Source: Anopheles merus (lineage: Eukaryota; Arthropoda; Insecta; Diptera; Culicidae). Taken from it: a stretch of 64,000 nucleotides of DNA. The notes below the pieces were generated by a model. It worked only from the letters and a program-made list of their open reading frames with translations, did not search any database and was not told the DNA's origin. Position 1 is the first letter of the stretch, and each line of letters begins with the position of its first letter. This document shows positions 33,807-44,853 of this stretch, piece after piece. The translations under genes and the position numbers were made by a program. Where the stretch lies: assembly GCF_017562075.2 (NCBI RefSeq), contig NC_054084.1, positions 44,858,697 through 44,922,696 of the forward strand, written 5' to 3'.

Positions 33807-34917
33807 ACCCGCCAATATCCTTTCCCGCGTTCCATCTAATGCGTTGCTCTCGTTTGTTTTTTCTCTTTCTCGTTCTTCTTCTCGCTCTTTTTCTTGTTTT
33901 CTGTGTTTGGTTTTCTGTGTAAACTGTTGTATCACTCCGTCCCTTGCTGAATATTTGCTCTATTTCGTTCCTATTTTGTTTTCCGTCCGCGTCCCGATTT
34001 TATTTCGCACCAACCTACATCAACGCACGATACACTTGATTTGTCACACACACCTGTGTCTCTCAAAATGCACAACAAACGTACGCCACCAACATTGAAC
34101 TAAACGATTCACGCCTATATTCATGCCTTCTTGCTGCGAGAGCACACCGTCCACCTGGTAACGGCACCCATGATAACGATAATTAACACGGCTAGGTTTC
34201 TTATTTACTTCATAGATTTCCTGATTTATGACCTTTCGATATCGACCGACTAAATGCGTGCTCGTTGCTGCTAGCTGCCAGCCAACCTGGACAAACCGTT
34301 CCGCAGCCGCTGGCTCCGCTGCTGTCTGCCTTTGCAGCCGGTCGCGGTGTCCGGGGTGCGAACTATTCGTGTTCAACTCCTCCGCAGCCATTGGGCTCGT
34401 GCTTGTCGACGACGATAGGAATGTTGTTCATCACAGCAATGTAGACTCGCCAGGACGGATTGACAAGTTGTTCTCTTCACTCTCTAAGCCGCCGGTTTCT
34501 GGGTATAATCTACGAATTGGTTTTGAATGATTTGTACCACTGAAGAGAGCAGAGGTTGTCTTCAATCAGGAAAACACTATACTGTGGTGAGGTTGTAAAC
34601 GTGAAAAGATCGCTAATAGCGTTGATAGCGTTATAAGAGGATAGTAGAAGAAACGGTATTAAAATTGTTAGAATAGTATTTTATTATCCTACACTTGCTG
34701 TATTAAAGCGGCGATATGTAAACGTGTGGAGGGGGTACGGTCGTTTGAATGGAAGTTTGTCTTCTAGTAATATTTTCTACCTTTCAAGCCGCTGTTGGAT
34801 CTCTTTTTATTTGTTAGAAGGAAAAAAACAATGTAAAAGTCAACAAGATATAAGTAACGTACACATACAGGGCAAAGTTTCACAGGGTTTTTTTTATATT
34901 ATGTTTATCTAAATAAA
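33807..34917 (+). other. Probable 3' UTR or further exons of the ANKRD13-family gene
   Basis: AATAAA at 34912-34917 would end a transcript of about 1.1 kb beyond the TAA. GC-rich sequence at about 34256-34530 can be joined in phase to exon 5 by either of two acceptors (CTGCTAG or TGCCAG near 34270-34280). It gives 50-80 extra residues, none of which resemble a UIM. I could not choose between a UTR and coding. Confidence 0.4.
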
Positions 34918-36241
34918 TTCCAGCTGACCGATATCTGCAATAGCGAAAAGAGAAGAGATACAAACGATATCTTCTGTCAAACGATATCATTTGTTGGCAA
35001 ATGCAGCGAAAACAGAGCAATCGATAAATACTATACTGGAGGATCATTTTGGATTGTTTGCCGACCAACAAGGCGTAAACTAGTGGGGCGGAGGCAATTA
35101 AGAAACAGAAAAGAAGACAAATTTTTGGTGTACGTAGTGGGTAACGAATTTATAATAGCATTTGGCAAACATATAAACTAAACAAACTATACAGAAATGG
35201 AATGCAGAACCGGATCGCCCGAACGATACAAACACATTTTACCAAATTTCACTAAATCCAAATAGTAATGTCGAAGGAAAGGAGGGAGATGTTTGATAAT
35301 CGCAAACTTTTGCCGTGCATGGAATCTACCTGTTTCTACCAATCCCATCCATTTGTCTATTATATTATTTAATTCCTGTTAGTATGCGACTTGATGCTGC
35401 ATGATGCTGCACTGTGTTCACTATTTGGGCGCATGTGTGTGTGTGTATATGTGTCGGCCAGGATAATGTCGTTCAACCCCATTAGAAAGAGTGTAGATGT
35501 AAATCTCGTAGAAGTGTCGTGCATGTTCAATGGTCAAAGGAAACGATTGGGGGGGGGGGGGGGGGTCGAGAAGGAGTCGAGAATACAAATCATGAACACT
35601 TGCTACCAAACGGATACATATGATGTCTCTAAACCAAAATCGGCAATTTGTAAGATGTTTCTTAGTTGGACAAACTGTGCGTCGAGTAAAGAAAAGGAAA
35701 ACATGAGTAAGAAGAAAACAAATATTACAAAGAACATTAATTTATACCATGTTTGTATTGAAGTCGAAAGAAAAAAAAAGTAAAAACAATCCCAATAATG
35801 CTAATAATCTTCTTTAGCCATCCTTATAGCTTTTTAAAAGTAGTGATGAACTAAGATGTAGTGCAATTTTTGCAAGATGCAACCGTGGATTTGCAAAGGA
35901 AACAAAGTGCCGGTTAATTAATCATCCTATAGAATCTACTGCTGGTGTACCCATTTACACAGCAAAAATCTTTCCCTCCATCGAGAACCTCATCATTCGA
36001 GGCGAGGCATTAGCGCAAACTGCTTGTAGATTTTATCTCATCACGGATCTTAATAGTTTCGGGATTGGTTTTGTTGGCACGGTTGCCAAGTAATGTTTCG
36101 CGCTTGAATGGAATGTAAGCAAACAAGTACCTGGCACCGGCAGCCCCGAGTATATGTTTTTTTAGGAATAAATTACACCCATGGACCGAGGGACTCAATT
36201 TGCTGGTATGGAAATAGTTTCACGATGGAATAGAATTTGGT
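34918..36241. other. Intergenic, AT-rich, with a G17 run
   Basis: No gene recognised. A homopolymer of 17 G lies at about 35549-35565. A GTGTGTGTGT stretch is near 35435-35445. Confidence 0.5.
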
Positions 36242-36247
36242 TTTATT
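36242..36247 (-). terminator. Polyadenylation signal of the His/Trp-rich gene
   Basis: AATAAA on the minus strand, about 157 bp after the stop codon at 36404. Confidence 0.55.
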
Positions 36248-36403
36248 GTTTTTAATATCAAGCTTTTTCACAAATTATTGTACTTTACACAACAGTGAAA
36301 CGGTGTTTTACATCTAACCATACGGCAATGATTGACTTAGGAATAACGTTCGTCTATGTAACTACGGTATGCATTAACAGTACTATTTACGCCTTAGTGC
36401 TTT

Positions 36404-38637
36404 TCAGTGATGTTTGGTCCAGCCCGGCGGTGGTTTCGGAATTGGCACCCATTCAGTTACCTGCACCGGTCCCCAGACGCGCTTCCAGACACCGACGTAC
36501 ACCTTCTTCTCCTGCCAGCTCTTCACCCAGCGTGGCTTCCAGATGAACTTCTTCTTCCAGAATCCGGTCGGTTGCGGCGTAGCAGTCACGACGACATGAT
36601 CATGGTGCACATGATGCACATCGTGGTGGTGCACATCGTGATGCAGATCGTGGTGAAGGTCGTGATGCAGATCATGGTGCACGTCGTGATGTAAGAGCGA
36701 ATGGTCAGCTTGCGCCGCCAGGCTGTGCAGCAGCGCCTCCGGATGATGGTGCACTAACTCATGGTCAGCATGAGCATGATGGTGGGCGAGTGCTTCGCTG
36801 GCAGCATAGCTAGATCCCGCGTAACCGGGTGAGAGAGAAAAAGGAAAATGAATCCAAAAGAACAGAACAAAATTATTTTTCTTTGTGATCAGCACGGTAA
36901 AAGCATCGCTTTTCGCTTCTATAATATATCTTTCAAGCGCATTTAATCATGCGCAACGTCAAGCCTGCCACTTCATTAATGGAACAAATGGAAATGGATC
37001 GAAACTTGTAAGACCACGGCGGCCACGGCCCCGTTCATTGGTCGCTCCCATAATTCAGTCTCATTTGTGGCAAATTAAATGGGTAAAATCAATCTTCACT
37101 GGTCGGCTCTCGTAAGATTAAATCGCAATAATTGGAAACCCTGGCCACTGCAAACATGGGCACGTTGCCAATTTCGATCCCACTCCCCGCCCTCGCACAC
37201 AGGTATCTTCTAACGTTTCCATTAACGCCCGGGGCTAAAAATTTCGTACGCGCTTGAGGTAAATTATGGCACATATATTCTATTTATTTTCTCCCTATCT
37301 TGCTTACCTTCTCGTTCTCTCTATTTTTGCTCTCTACTATTCTTTCTTTCATCATTTCATCCTACCGGAGATTTCATACAGCTCGTCGTAGCGTATTTGT
37401 TCTTTGCCCGTTTGGTTGGTTTTCTTCGCCAGACCAATTTACAACCTAATTGCACACTAATCGATTTCCCCATACCACAGCAACTGTTTACTTAATTCAC
37501 TGTGTGGTGTCTAAGGGGGTAAAACGCGGCGGCCGCTTCGTACCCCCTGGGTTGGAGTTCGTATCGGTTTTCCACTTTGTTTTGGCAGATGGTTAACGTT
37601 TTGCACAGCCTTCCCATTCCGGCATGTTTTCCCATCGCGGCAGGGTTAAAGGTCGAACTTCGTTTAAAGACAAGAAAGAAGGTGGTAGCACTATGCAAGG
37701 CATTTTTTCTGATCGAAACGAGGGTACTTGTATTCGTATTAAGGGTTTTAGCACGTATCATGCTGCTCATGATGTTGCGTGTTTGTGGATGTATTTAACA
37801 GCCGCGAAAAAAAGCCAGGAACACTGAGGTATATTTATCGGTTGTACCGAGGTTACCACAAGAGCGTACGAGTAGTAATCAAAACATGAAAGTATCAGAT
37901 GACTGTCCAAAATTATGCGTACAGTAGGTTACAGTTGTGTAATAAACATGCTTTTTACTACTGCTCATATTGCTTATATGTAGGAGAATCATTTTGTACG
38001 GTCCAACTTACCTTTCTAAATCACTAGCCAGGGAGTGCGGCAGAATCGATAATATGAGCGTCAATGATGCTGCAAGTAATACTGGCTGTAACAAACACAA
38101 AAAAGGACCTACAATTAGAGAACTGTGAAGTTTTTTTGCTCACACTAGGTCGTAAAGTCAACATTTCGTTATGGTGGAGGCGCCTGGTCTGCATCATTAC
38201 AGCATTTTAAAGAATCATATATTCTGTAAAAAAATGTTTAAATGTACAAGTCCTTGCGATCTTGGTTAAATTAATATCCCATATAATGGTATATTTACTG
38301 TACATCAACCTATATCTCACACATCTGGGTTGATCCTTTCAGTATGTTACGTAAGTTTTTTTAACACAAAATTTCATCCAACTTTGAACAACATTTTCAC
38401 AAACAAGGATTGAGCTGGCTGGATTAACAGACATTAGTAGATTAGCAGACGAAGACGCGAGACCGTGAGAGACTTCGGACACTGCTGCAGCATACCAAGG
38501 CCACAAAGCGGTTACAGCACCGGATAAGTTAGTAAGTATAAATCATTTGCTACAAGTATTGTTTGAACACTTTTAAACAATAGTTTAACAAACCATCACT
38601 CGCTTGACTCGTGATTTTTACTCACTTTCTTCGACAT
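36404..38637 (-). CDS. Secreted His-rich/Trp-rich small protein, three exons, cuticle-like
   Basis: Proposed exons (minus strand): 38637-38626 (ATG plus three codons, donor GTGAGT), 38085-38012 (acceptor TTACAG, donor GTAAGT), 36809-36404 (acceptor GATCTAG after a pyrimidine run). The phases fit: 492 bp, 163 residues. Exon 2 encodes a signal peptide core VLLAASLTLILSILPHSLAS, cleaved probably after SLA. The mature protein has about 30 His in HHD(V/L) repeats. Then come eight Trp in a C-terminal part with WKKKFIWKPRWVKSW and WVPIPKPPPGW. A secreted structural (cuticle or matrix) protein is likely, with the His block able to bind metal or respond to pH. A tiny first exon before the signal peptide exon is usual for insect cuticle genes. 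Family not identified; exon 1 is the least certain part. Confidence 0.72.
38497..38541 (+). repeat. Retroposon tail fragment (GTAA-ending)
   Basis: AAGGCCACAAAGCGGTTACA followed by GCACCGG and TAAG/TAAGT units. It resembles the segment at 47714-47757 and lies in intron 1 of the His/Trp-rich gene. Confidence 0.5.
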
Positions 38638-38667
38638 TTTTCCTTAACACTTCTCACACTTTAGCTA

Positions 38668-38680
38668 TACTAACTGATTA
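38668..38680 (-). promoter_or_regulatory. Candidate initiator upstream of the His/Trp-rich gene
   Basis: The minus strand reads ATCAGTTAG, an arthropod TCAGT-type initiator about 36-41 bp before the ATG. No TATA box was recognised at -30. Confidence 0.3.
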
Positions 38681-41600
38681 CTCAAACTTCGATGATGTAC
38701 CTCGTATTGGCACCAAACGACTGACCACTTCTACCCATAAACGAACGGGTTTTAAACAATACGACACTTTACCACTGTTTGCGTTCCTTACGAAATGCTC
38801 AATGCACCTGTATGTTATGCACACGGTGGGGAGGGTCATTGGTAAAAGACAGTTTCTGTTCAAAATGGCAATTTAAGCGTTTCCCACTCCAAATCACCAA
38901 ATGATAAGGATGGCGGCGGAAGTAAACATAACACATGAGGTGCATCGGGCAGCACGCTTACAGTGAAGTGCATGGTTTTAGGTGAATTTGTTCACTTATA
39001 TTTTAAAATAGTTTCAAGAATAAGAATAATTAAAATGAACATAATTACATAGTTCAAACATATTTAAAAATAAATAAACTAATTTAAAACAAAAATCAAT
39101 TTTAAATTATACAGTGCATATAACCATAATGTGCTGAAAAAACAGTTCATTCAACATGAAGATAAATGGTTCAGCATGTTAATGTTTTTCTAAGCCTTCG
39201 AGCTAAATATAGAACGAGTTATGAACTATTCTCGAGAAATTGAGAAAAGTCTTAGTAAATTATTTTACTAAAAGACATCATAAAATGGTTACAAAATAAC
39301 CGAATAATTTCCGTATAATAACGTGGATAACAACCCCCTGAAAAATTATTCAATATTTTATTAAAAAAAGTTATTTTATTTTTAATTTTATAAAATTCAA
39401 ACAAAACTTGGTGCCCATGTTACCAATTTGGATCAGATCAAATGAGATTTTTTCGTGCTCCTAGTACAAGCGAATGGTTAAGCTTCGTATTCTTTTGGTA
39501 TTTTCTGAGCTTTAGATTTTAACCTCATGCTTAAGTTGATCCTTTTTATGAATGTGAATCACCAATTTAAAGAACCAGTGAGATGAATTGTTTCCTCAGT
39601 TTCCAAACCGTTTTCTTTTTCCCTATGTATTTCCTTGGCAATACTCCTTGCCTTTTCTATTATTTTTGTGGATATCCATGCACCAGATTATCTTTGTATG
39701 GGATTGAATGTAATGTTTTAGCGGTAATTGAAAAGTTATTACCCATGCATAACGTCCCCCTTCATCAGATTTTGGTCTCTTTCGACCTAAAAGGGGGTCG
39801 TTATACACGCTAAAATACCAAAATACTTCTCAACATCATGAAATCATACTTAAACCTACCGCTTCAACTGTTTCCGAAGCTTATACGATGTGATAGTTGA
39901 TGTGATAATACTCGCCGTGTAACTCTGTAGCTACCGAAATTGTCTTCCAATCACACTCTCGCACACTTCAACCCACCTCAAATCAACTGGAAGATCAGTA
40001 CCACCACCACGCGCTACATAATTCGCGTTCTATTTTGTATGCAACTCGGCTACACATGCACTCTGGCCACACTGTCATGCTCGGGCACGATCGTAACCAG
40101 TCGCGTAAAGCGTAAAACGACATAAACTGAATTTTTAACTTCCTCTTTCCCACACGCTCACCCCCTTTCATCGCCCTTAGTGACACAATGCACCAAATTG
40201 TTGAGTGGGGAATAGTGGATGGGATTTGTATTTCACACGACGATTAATCGAAAGTGAAATTATAATAGTGGGGAGGAACTTTTTCCCGTATATTACACTA
40301 TCGAGGGTTATTTTGTTTCTTCTTCGATTACACACACACATCGGCGTGTAGGAAGTGGAACATGCACAAGGGCAGTTATTCCAATTGCAAATGGTTTTAT
40401 TTTGAATGAGGTAAAGCTATCGCTTTCAAACCATAACGATCGGTAAATCCATCAGCCAGCAGGTGGACGACGCATACCAAATCTGGTATTAAATCTATAG
40501 ATTATGTCATTGATCGTAATGCGGTGATGTAGCGTAAAGCTAAAGATGGCCACGACGCGTGCAATAATAACCTAGTAAGTGCTCCCATTTTGGACTGGTG
40601 GTGCCGACCTACTGGCTTGAAATTAGGTGACCGATATTGTAATTTTGCTCTAGTTAAGAGGAATCTTTGGAAAACACCCGTTTTTTGTGAAGTTGTGAGT
40701 AAAATATTTAGTATTTGATAAAGAAAATAGTGCACGCTCTGCAGCCTTATAAAAATATAAAATAAAACTAATATACGTTCACAAAATTAACTAAAATCCA
40801 TTCAATCTTTTTACCTTATCCCTAATACGTGGATAATAGGTTTCAATCATTTCCAAAAAAAGCAGCACGAGCAACAAAAACCATGCTAAAAGCAAAACAC
40901 GTTTAACGATGTGCCAAAAACTACACCTAAAAGCATCGATCCAAACACGTATCCCGACGAATTTCACCCGCGACCAATGTACTGTCATGCGACGACGAAA
41001 GAGGGTGGGAAAAAGCAAAACACAACCTCCTAACGTCGTCTTCGATGGCACGCTACGCGAATGTGGCTAAACGATTGGAAATGCGTCTCTCCGGACTATA
41101 AATAAAGCGTTTGGTCAGTCCTAACCACTGTGGGCAATGGGGGCTGGTGCAAGAGGTGAAGTACGAAACGAACAAATCAAATTAAACTGTAGCATCAAAT
41201 CCCTGTTGGCAACTGCGGCACAAGCCAAACCCTTTGGTTGGTGTGCATTGCGGAGAGGCATAACATTATGGGCCACAATTTCCCGTGCCGAGATGTTGCT
41301 GGTAAAATCTTTTTTTTTTTTTTGTGAATTGCGTATTTCTGAAAGGAGGCCAAGATCAATGGTACTTTTTATAAGACAAATAATGGTGGTTTTCGTCCAA
41401 AAGACCACAACCAGGCGAGCAGTGTGGAAAAAAGAAAACGACACGTTTCCTGGAATACTTGTTTCCTTCCTTCGCGCCTTAATCCTCTAAGAAAGTGTTT
41501 ATTTTACTTAGAAACACAGAAACACGCGGTGCAAGGTTAGGATGTTTCGACCTGCGCCATGATGGACGATTATGCTGTGCACGTTAACATCTGAATTCGT

Positions 41601-42351
41601 TCTACACTCCTGTTTGGGGCTGATGAAGTGCGCAGCCGATCAGTTGGTTCGCACAGTTTATTTATCTTTACTTTTGGAGAGCATAGCATTTGGTTTACCT
41701 TTAAGCTGTGGTGCGAAAAAATGTTGTTTCATTCGGTGCAGCTGTTCAAAGGAAGTAGTTTGAAGCGTAATGAAGCCAAAGTAATCGATTGGGTAAAGGT
41801 ATTAGTACATTATTTTAAATGAAGGAAATTTGTATTAAATATCATTCTAAACTCTCAATATCAAATGTTAAATACTTTAGTTACAGAATGGTCTTGATTC
41901 GTTGCAGCGTTCTTTTTTGTAAGCTTGTATTTCATGATCCGTTACCAGTGTGTAACTGTTGACTGTCGGAATCGATCCATTAACATTTTTGACAAAAATG
42001 ATTTTAATTTTAGTGCTTCTGTGATGTTGTTAGGTATAAATCGTGTGATTTGTTTACGTGTTTCCACGTTTTGGTTTTCTCTCGTATTTTACTATGAAAT
42101 TATGATTTATGGACTTAACAAACATGAATTAAGTACACATCCACATGTGCAGACTGATCAACATACCATATTTAACAAAGAGTGGAGTAGATTACTCATA
42201 TTGGCTTCTTTGGTTAGGTAACCGGAAATGAGGGATGTACCATGTGTTTTAGTAGTTGTTTAGTGCCGGCACTCTCTGAGGCCGTTTTTGATAGTTACGA
42301 AACCACGCATCGGAAAACCCCTTCTTCACTGTCTTCTCTTCATTGATGAGG
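38681..42351. other. Intergenic, AT-rich, mostly featureless
   Basis: No conserved protein, TIR pair or RNA gene was recognised except the small frame at 40791-40988. Poly-T tracts occur, e.g. near 41311-41322. Confidence 0.5.
40791..40988 (-). CDS. Possible small single-span membrane protein (65 codons)
   Basis: ATG at 40988. The frame has a basic N-terminal half, then a strong hydrophobic run VLLLAWFLLLVLLFL at about residues 31-45 flanked by HIVKR and EMIETYYPRIRDKVKR. That layout suits a one-helix membrane protein. A TTTATTTATAG stretch lies about 110-120 bp upstream. There is no homologue I recognise, and a chance frame is possible. Confidence 0.22.
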   Translation of the reverse strand: MTVHWSRVKFVGIRVWIDAFRCSFWHIVKRVLLLAWFLLLVLLFLEMIETYYPRIRDKVKRLNGF

Positions 42352-42602
42352 GTATTTGATGAGGGTAGTAGAACAAACATGAAGACGGTGGTGTACGGCA
42401 CAAACAGAATATGTATTTTATCACTATCTTTGGTATATGTTCAACCGTTTACAATAATAAATAATACCACACAATAACACGCAATGCGGGGAGAAGACGG
42501 CTGGTCCTTCTCGCGCCGCGATCCTCACTGAGGACGTCACAGGATGACAGCCCTGCTGTCAACAGTGAGCCCTCAGGATGAGGCAGCGGTCTGTCCACAA
42601 CA

Positions 42603-43572
42603 TCTCCCCGTTTTAATTAAGCCGGTACGGCTTAAGCCAACGCAGCGGTTTTAATGTAATTAAAACCGGCGTGGCAAGCGTACGGCTCAAGTGGCGCTGT
42701 GTAAAACGGGGGAGAGTGCTGACCGGCCTCCGTGCCTAACGCTCGAACGGGATGAGCGTTACGGGCTGCAACAGGGGGCAGCCGATGAGCTGCGCTCGCT
42801 CGTTCCGTTGCAGCCGCTGTGGTGGTGTTGTTGTTGTTGTTGTTGGTGCAACTGCAGCATGATGCTGTTGCCGTAGGACGTTGCACCGGACGCCGATGAT
42901 GCTGATGAGGCAGCTCTCCGGATGCTGCTGCCGTTGGGGCGTCGATGTGCGGCTGAGCAGGGGGCGGCCGTGGTGCCGCGCGCGCTTGGACCGCTCAGCC
43001 GGAACCGCTGCACAGGGGCGACCGTGATGTCGCTGCCGGTGAACTGCTGTGCAGGGCGCGCAGGATGATGATGACGTTGACGATGATGATGAGGGTACAC
43101 AGGGGGCGACCGTGATGCCGCGCACGACGACTGTGACCCGGGACACATACGATGTTGCTGCACAGGGGCGACAGTGGTGCCGCCGTCGAGATGCACCTGT
43201 GCAGCTGGAGCGCCGGCGATGAAGATGGACAGGGGGCAGCCGATATGCCTCAGCACTGTGCCTGCTCACCGGGCTCGACGATGATGCTGGTGCAGCAAGG
43301 GCGGCCCTGATGCCGCGCACGACAATACTGCACCAGTGTGTCCGATGACGCTGCAGCGGGCGGCGGTGATGCCGTGTGACGACGGTCCAAAGCGGAATGT
43401 CCCCTCGCTTTGTCCGGTATAGTGCTGCAGCGGAGTGAGGATCCTGGGGCTTCGCGCAAGCTCGAGCGAGCCCATCCTGCGCGATGGCGGTTGTGCGATG
43501 GTGACCTTCGTGCTGCGTCGGTTCGTTGTAGGATCCCCCCCTACGCGAGGAGGATCCCATCCTCGTCGCCAC
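42603..43572 (-). repeat. Internal region of element E, GC-rich degenerate repeats
   Basis: On the plus strand, ACAGGGGGCRRCCG-like units recur eight or so times at irregular 60-120-bp spacing, each followed by GTGATGCCGCGC-like sequence. A (TTG)n run lies near 42828-42845. Long frames on the minus strand are low complexity and not credible proteins. Confidence 0.75.
43531..43557 (-). ncRNA. Leader hairpin of element E
   Basis: Minus strand GGATCCTCC pairs with GGGGGATCC (one wobble) around a TCGCGTAG-like loop. It sits at the same distance from the primer site as in element D although the surrounding sequence differs. Confidence 0.45.
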
Positions 43573-43824
43573 TGTTGTGTCCGCACAGAACAAACATGAA
43601 GACGGTGGTGTACGGCACAAACAGAATATGTATTTTATCACTATCTTTGGTATATGTTCAACCGTTTACAATAATAAATAATACCACACAATAACACGCA
43701 ATGCGGGGAGAAGACGGCTGGTCCTTCTCGCGCCGCGATCCTCACTGAGGACGTCACAGGATGACAGCCCTGCTGTCAACAGTGAGCCCTCAGGATGAGG
43801 CAGCGGTCTGTCCACAACAGTATT

Positions 43825-44659
43825 ATTTAGCTATTTCGCATTAGCTTTTGCAAAACAAAAAATCACGTCATTATCTTAATAATCTTGGAAAACCAACACT
43901 TAAAAAAGGCGATAATTGTATGTGTTATACTAGGTTGGCTAGTCTCTTTACCTCAAGAAAATTACTACATAGCTAGCTAATTATGACCGATGTAGTGTTT
44001 AGGTTATTCATTATCATTATTAGTCATTAATGTTATCAAAAGGCTTTGCATTTGTACTTTGTGAGCCTATAACCTATGACCTATGTATACAACACTAGTT
44101 CCGAAAATTAAAACAATTGTTATGCTTGGTTTTCCATGAGTAGTTTCAGTTACTGATCTAATTTTTTTGCTCTCGCAAAGTCGAAGAGAATCTTCATCGA
44201 TATGAGGTTTAAAGAACTGGTCAGCAAGCCTCAAAGTCAGCACCTGTCTGGAGTAATGCATAAGAATTTTTAAATGCCGTGAGTCAATATCGTGAATTGA
44301 TTTCCTTATATTTATGTTTTATTTATTTTATATATATTATTTTATACTTTCATATAATTTTATTTTTATACTCTCTTTTTCTACATAATTAATAATTTAT
44401 AGTCAAGCATTTAATTTGAATAGATTTGTTGAAGGCAACGAAACAATGTAGATTAGATTATATGTCCAGTGATAAGTCCTTAATTATTTGGTGAAGGAGA
44501 TACCAACAATTGACCAAAAATGGATATTCTATGCTATTTAGAATATATTTTTGAAAATGATATTTTGAATGCAAACAAAAAAAAAACATTCACCATGCAG
44601 TAAAGTCTCGAGTAGAATAGTCTCGCGTACCTGCCGGGATAGAAATATTAGCAGATGTT
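43825..44659. other. AT-rich intergenic, nothing recognised
   Basis: No frame, repeat pair or motif could be supported. Confidence 0.5.
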
Positions 44660-44853
44660 TTTTTATTTTATTTGGCCTAACAACTATTGTCGGTCACAGC
44701 CTGTACTATTAGTGGGTTTAGGTTTCAATGACTTATTGGTTACTCATTGCAGGATAGTCAGGTTTACGCATGGGGCACCGGCTATTCGGATCTTGAACCC
44801 GTGACGGGCATGTTGTTAAGTCGTACGAGTTGACGACTGTACCACGAAACCGG
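44660..44853 (-). mobile_element. SINE S1, tRNA-derived
   Basis: Minus strand: A box TGGTACAGTCG (about 44845-44835), B box GGGTTCAAGATCC (about 44800-44789). The body ends in GTGACCGACAATAGTTGTTAG before an A-rich tail. It belongs to a mosquito SINE type also present at 48742, 59023, 59427 and 60968. Confidence 0.8.

Larger units (their letters stand above)
42357..43819 (-). mobile_element. Element E: non-autonomous LTR retrotransposon
   Basis: LTRs of 246 bp (42357-42602) and 247 bp (43573-43819) flank 970 bp without gag or pol. TSD GTATT at 42352-42356 and 43820-43824. On the minus strand the 5' LTR ends GGACACAACA and is followed by GTGGCGACGAGG. The purine tract AAAACGGGGAGA precedes the 3' LTR. 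The last 13-14 bases of the 3' LTR are replaced by a copy of the adjacent flank. Same LTR family as F; same primer site and leader hairpin as D. Confidence 0.9.

Noticed and set aside
36404..36694. Plus-strand frames opposite the His-rich exon
   Set aside because: Antisense shadows of the HHD repeats (Met/Val/Ile-rich); the minus frame has a signal peptide exon with matching phase.
42736..43641. 301-codon frame in element E
   Set aside because: It uses GC-rich degenerate repeats and runs across the primer site into the LTR; no retroviral or host motif.
44785..44850. tRNA gene suggested by A and B boxes
   Set aside because: The boxes belong to SINE heads; no cloverleaf acceptor stem could be formed and the same head recurs in other SINEs.
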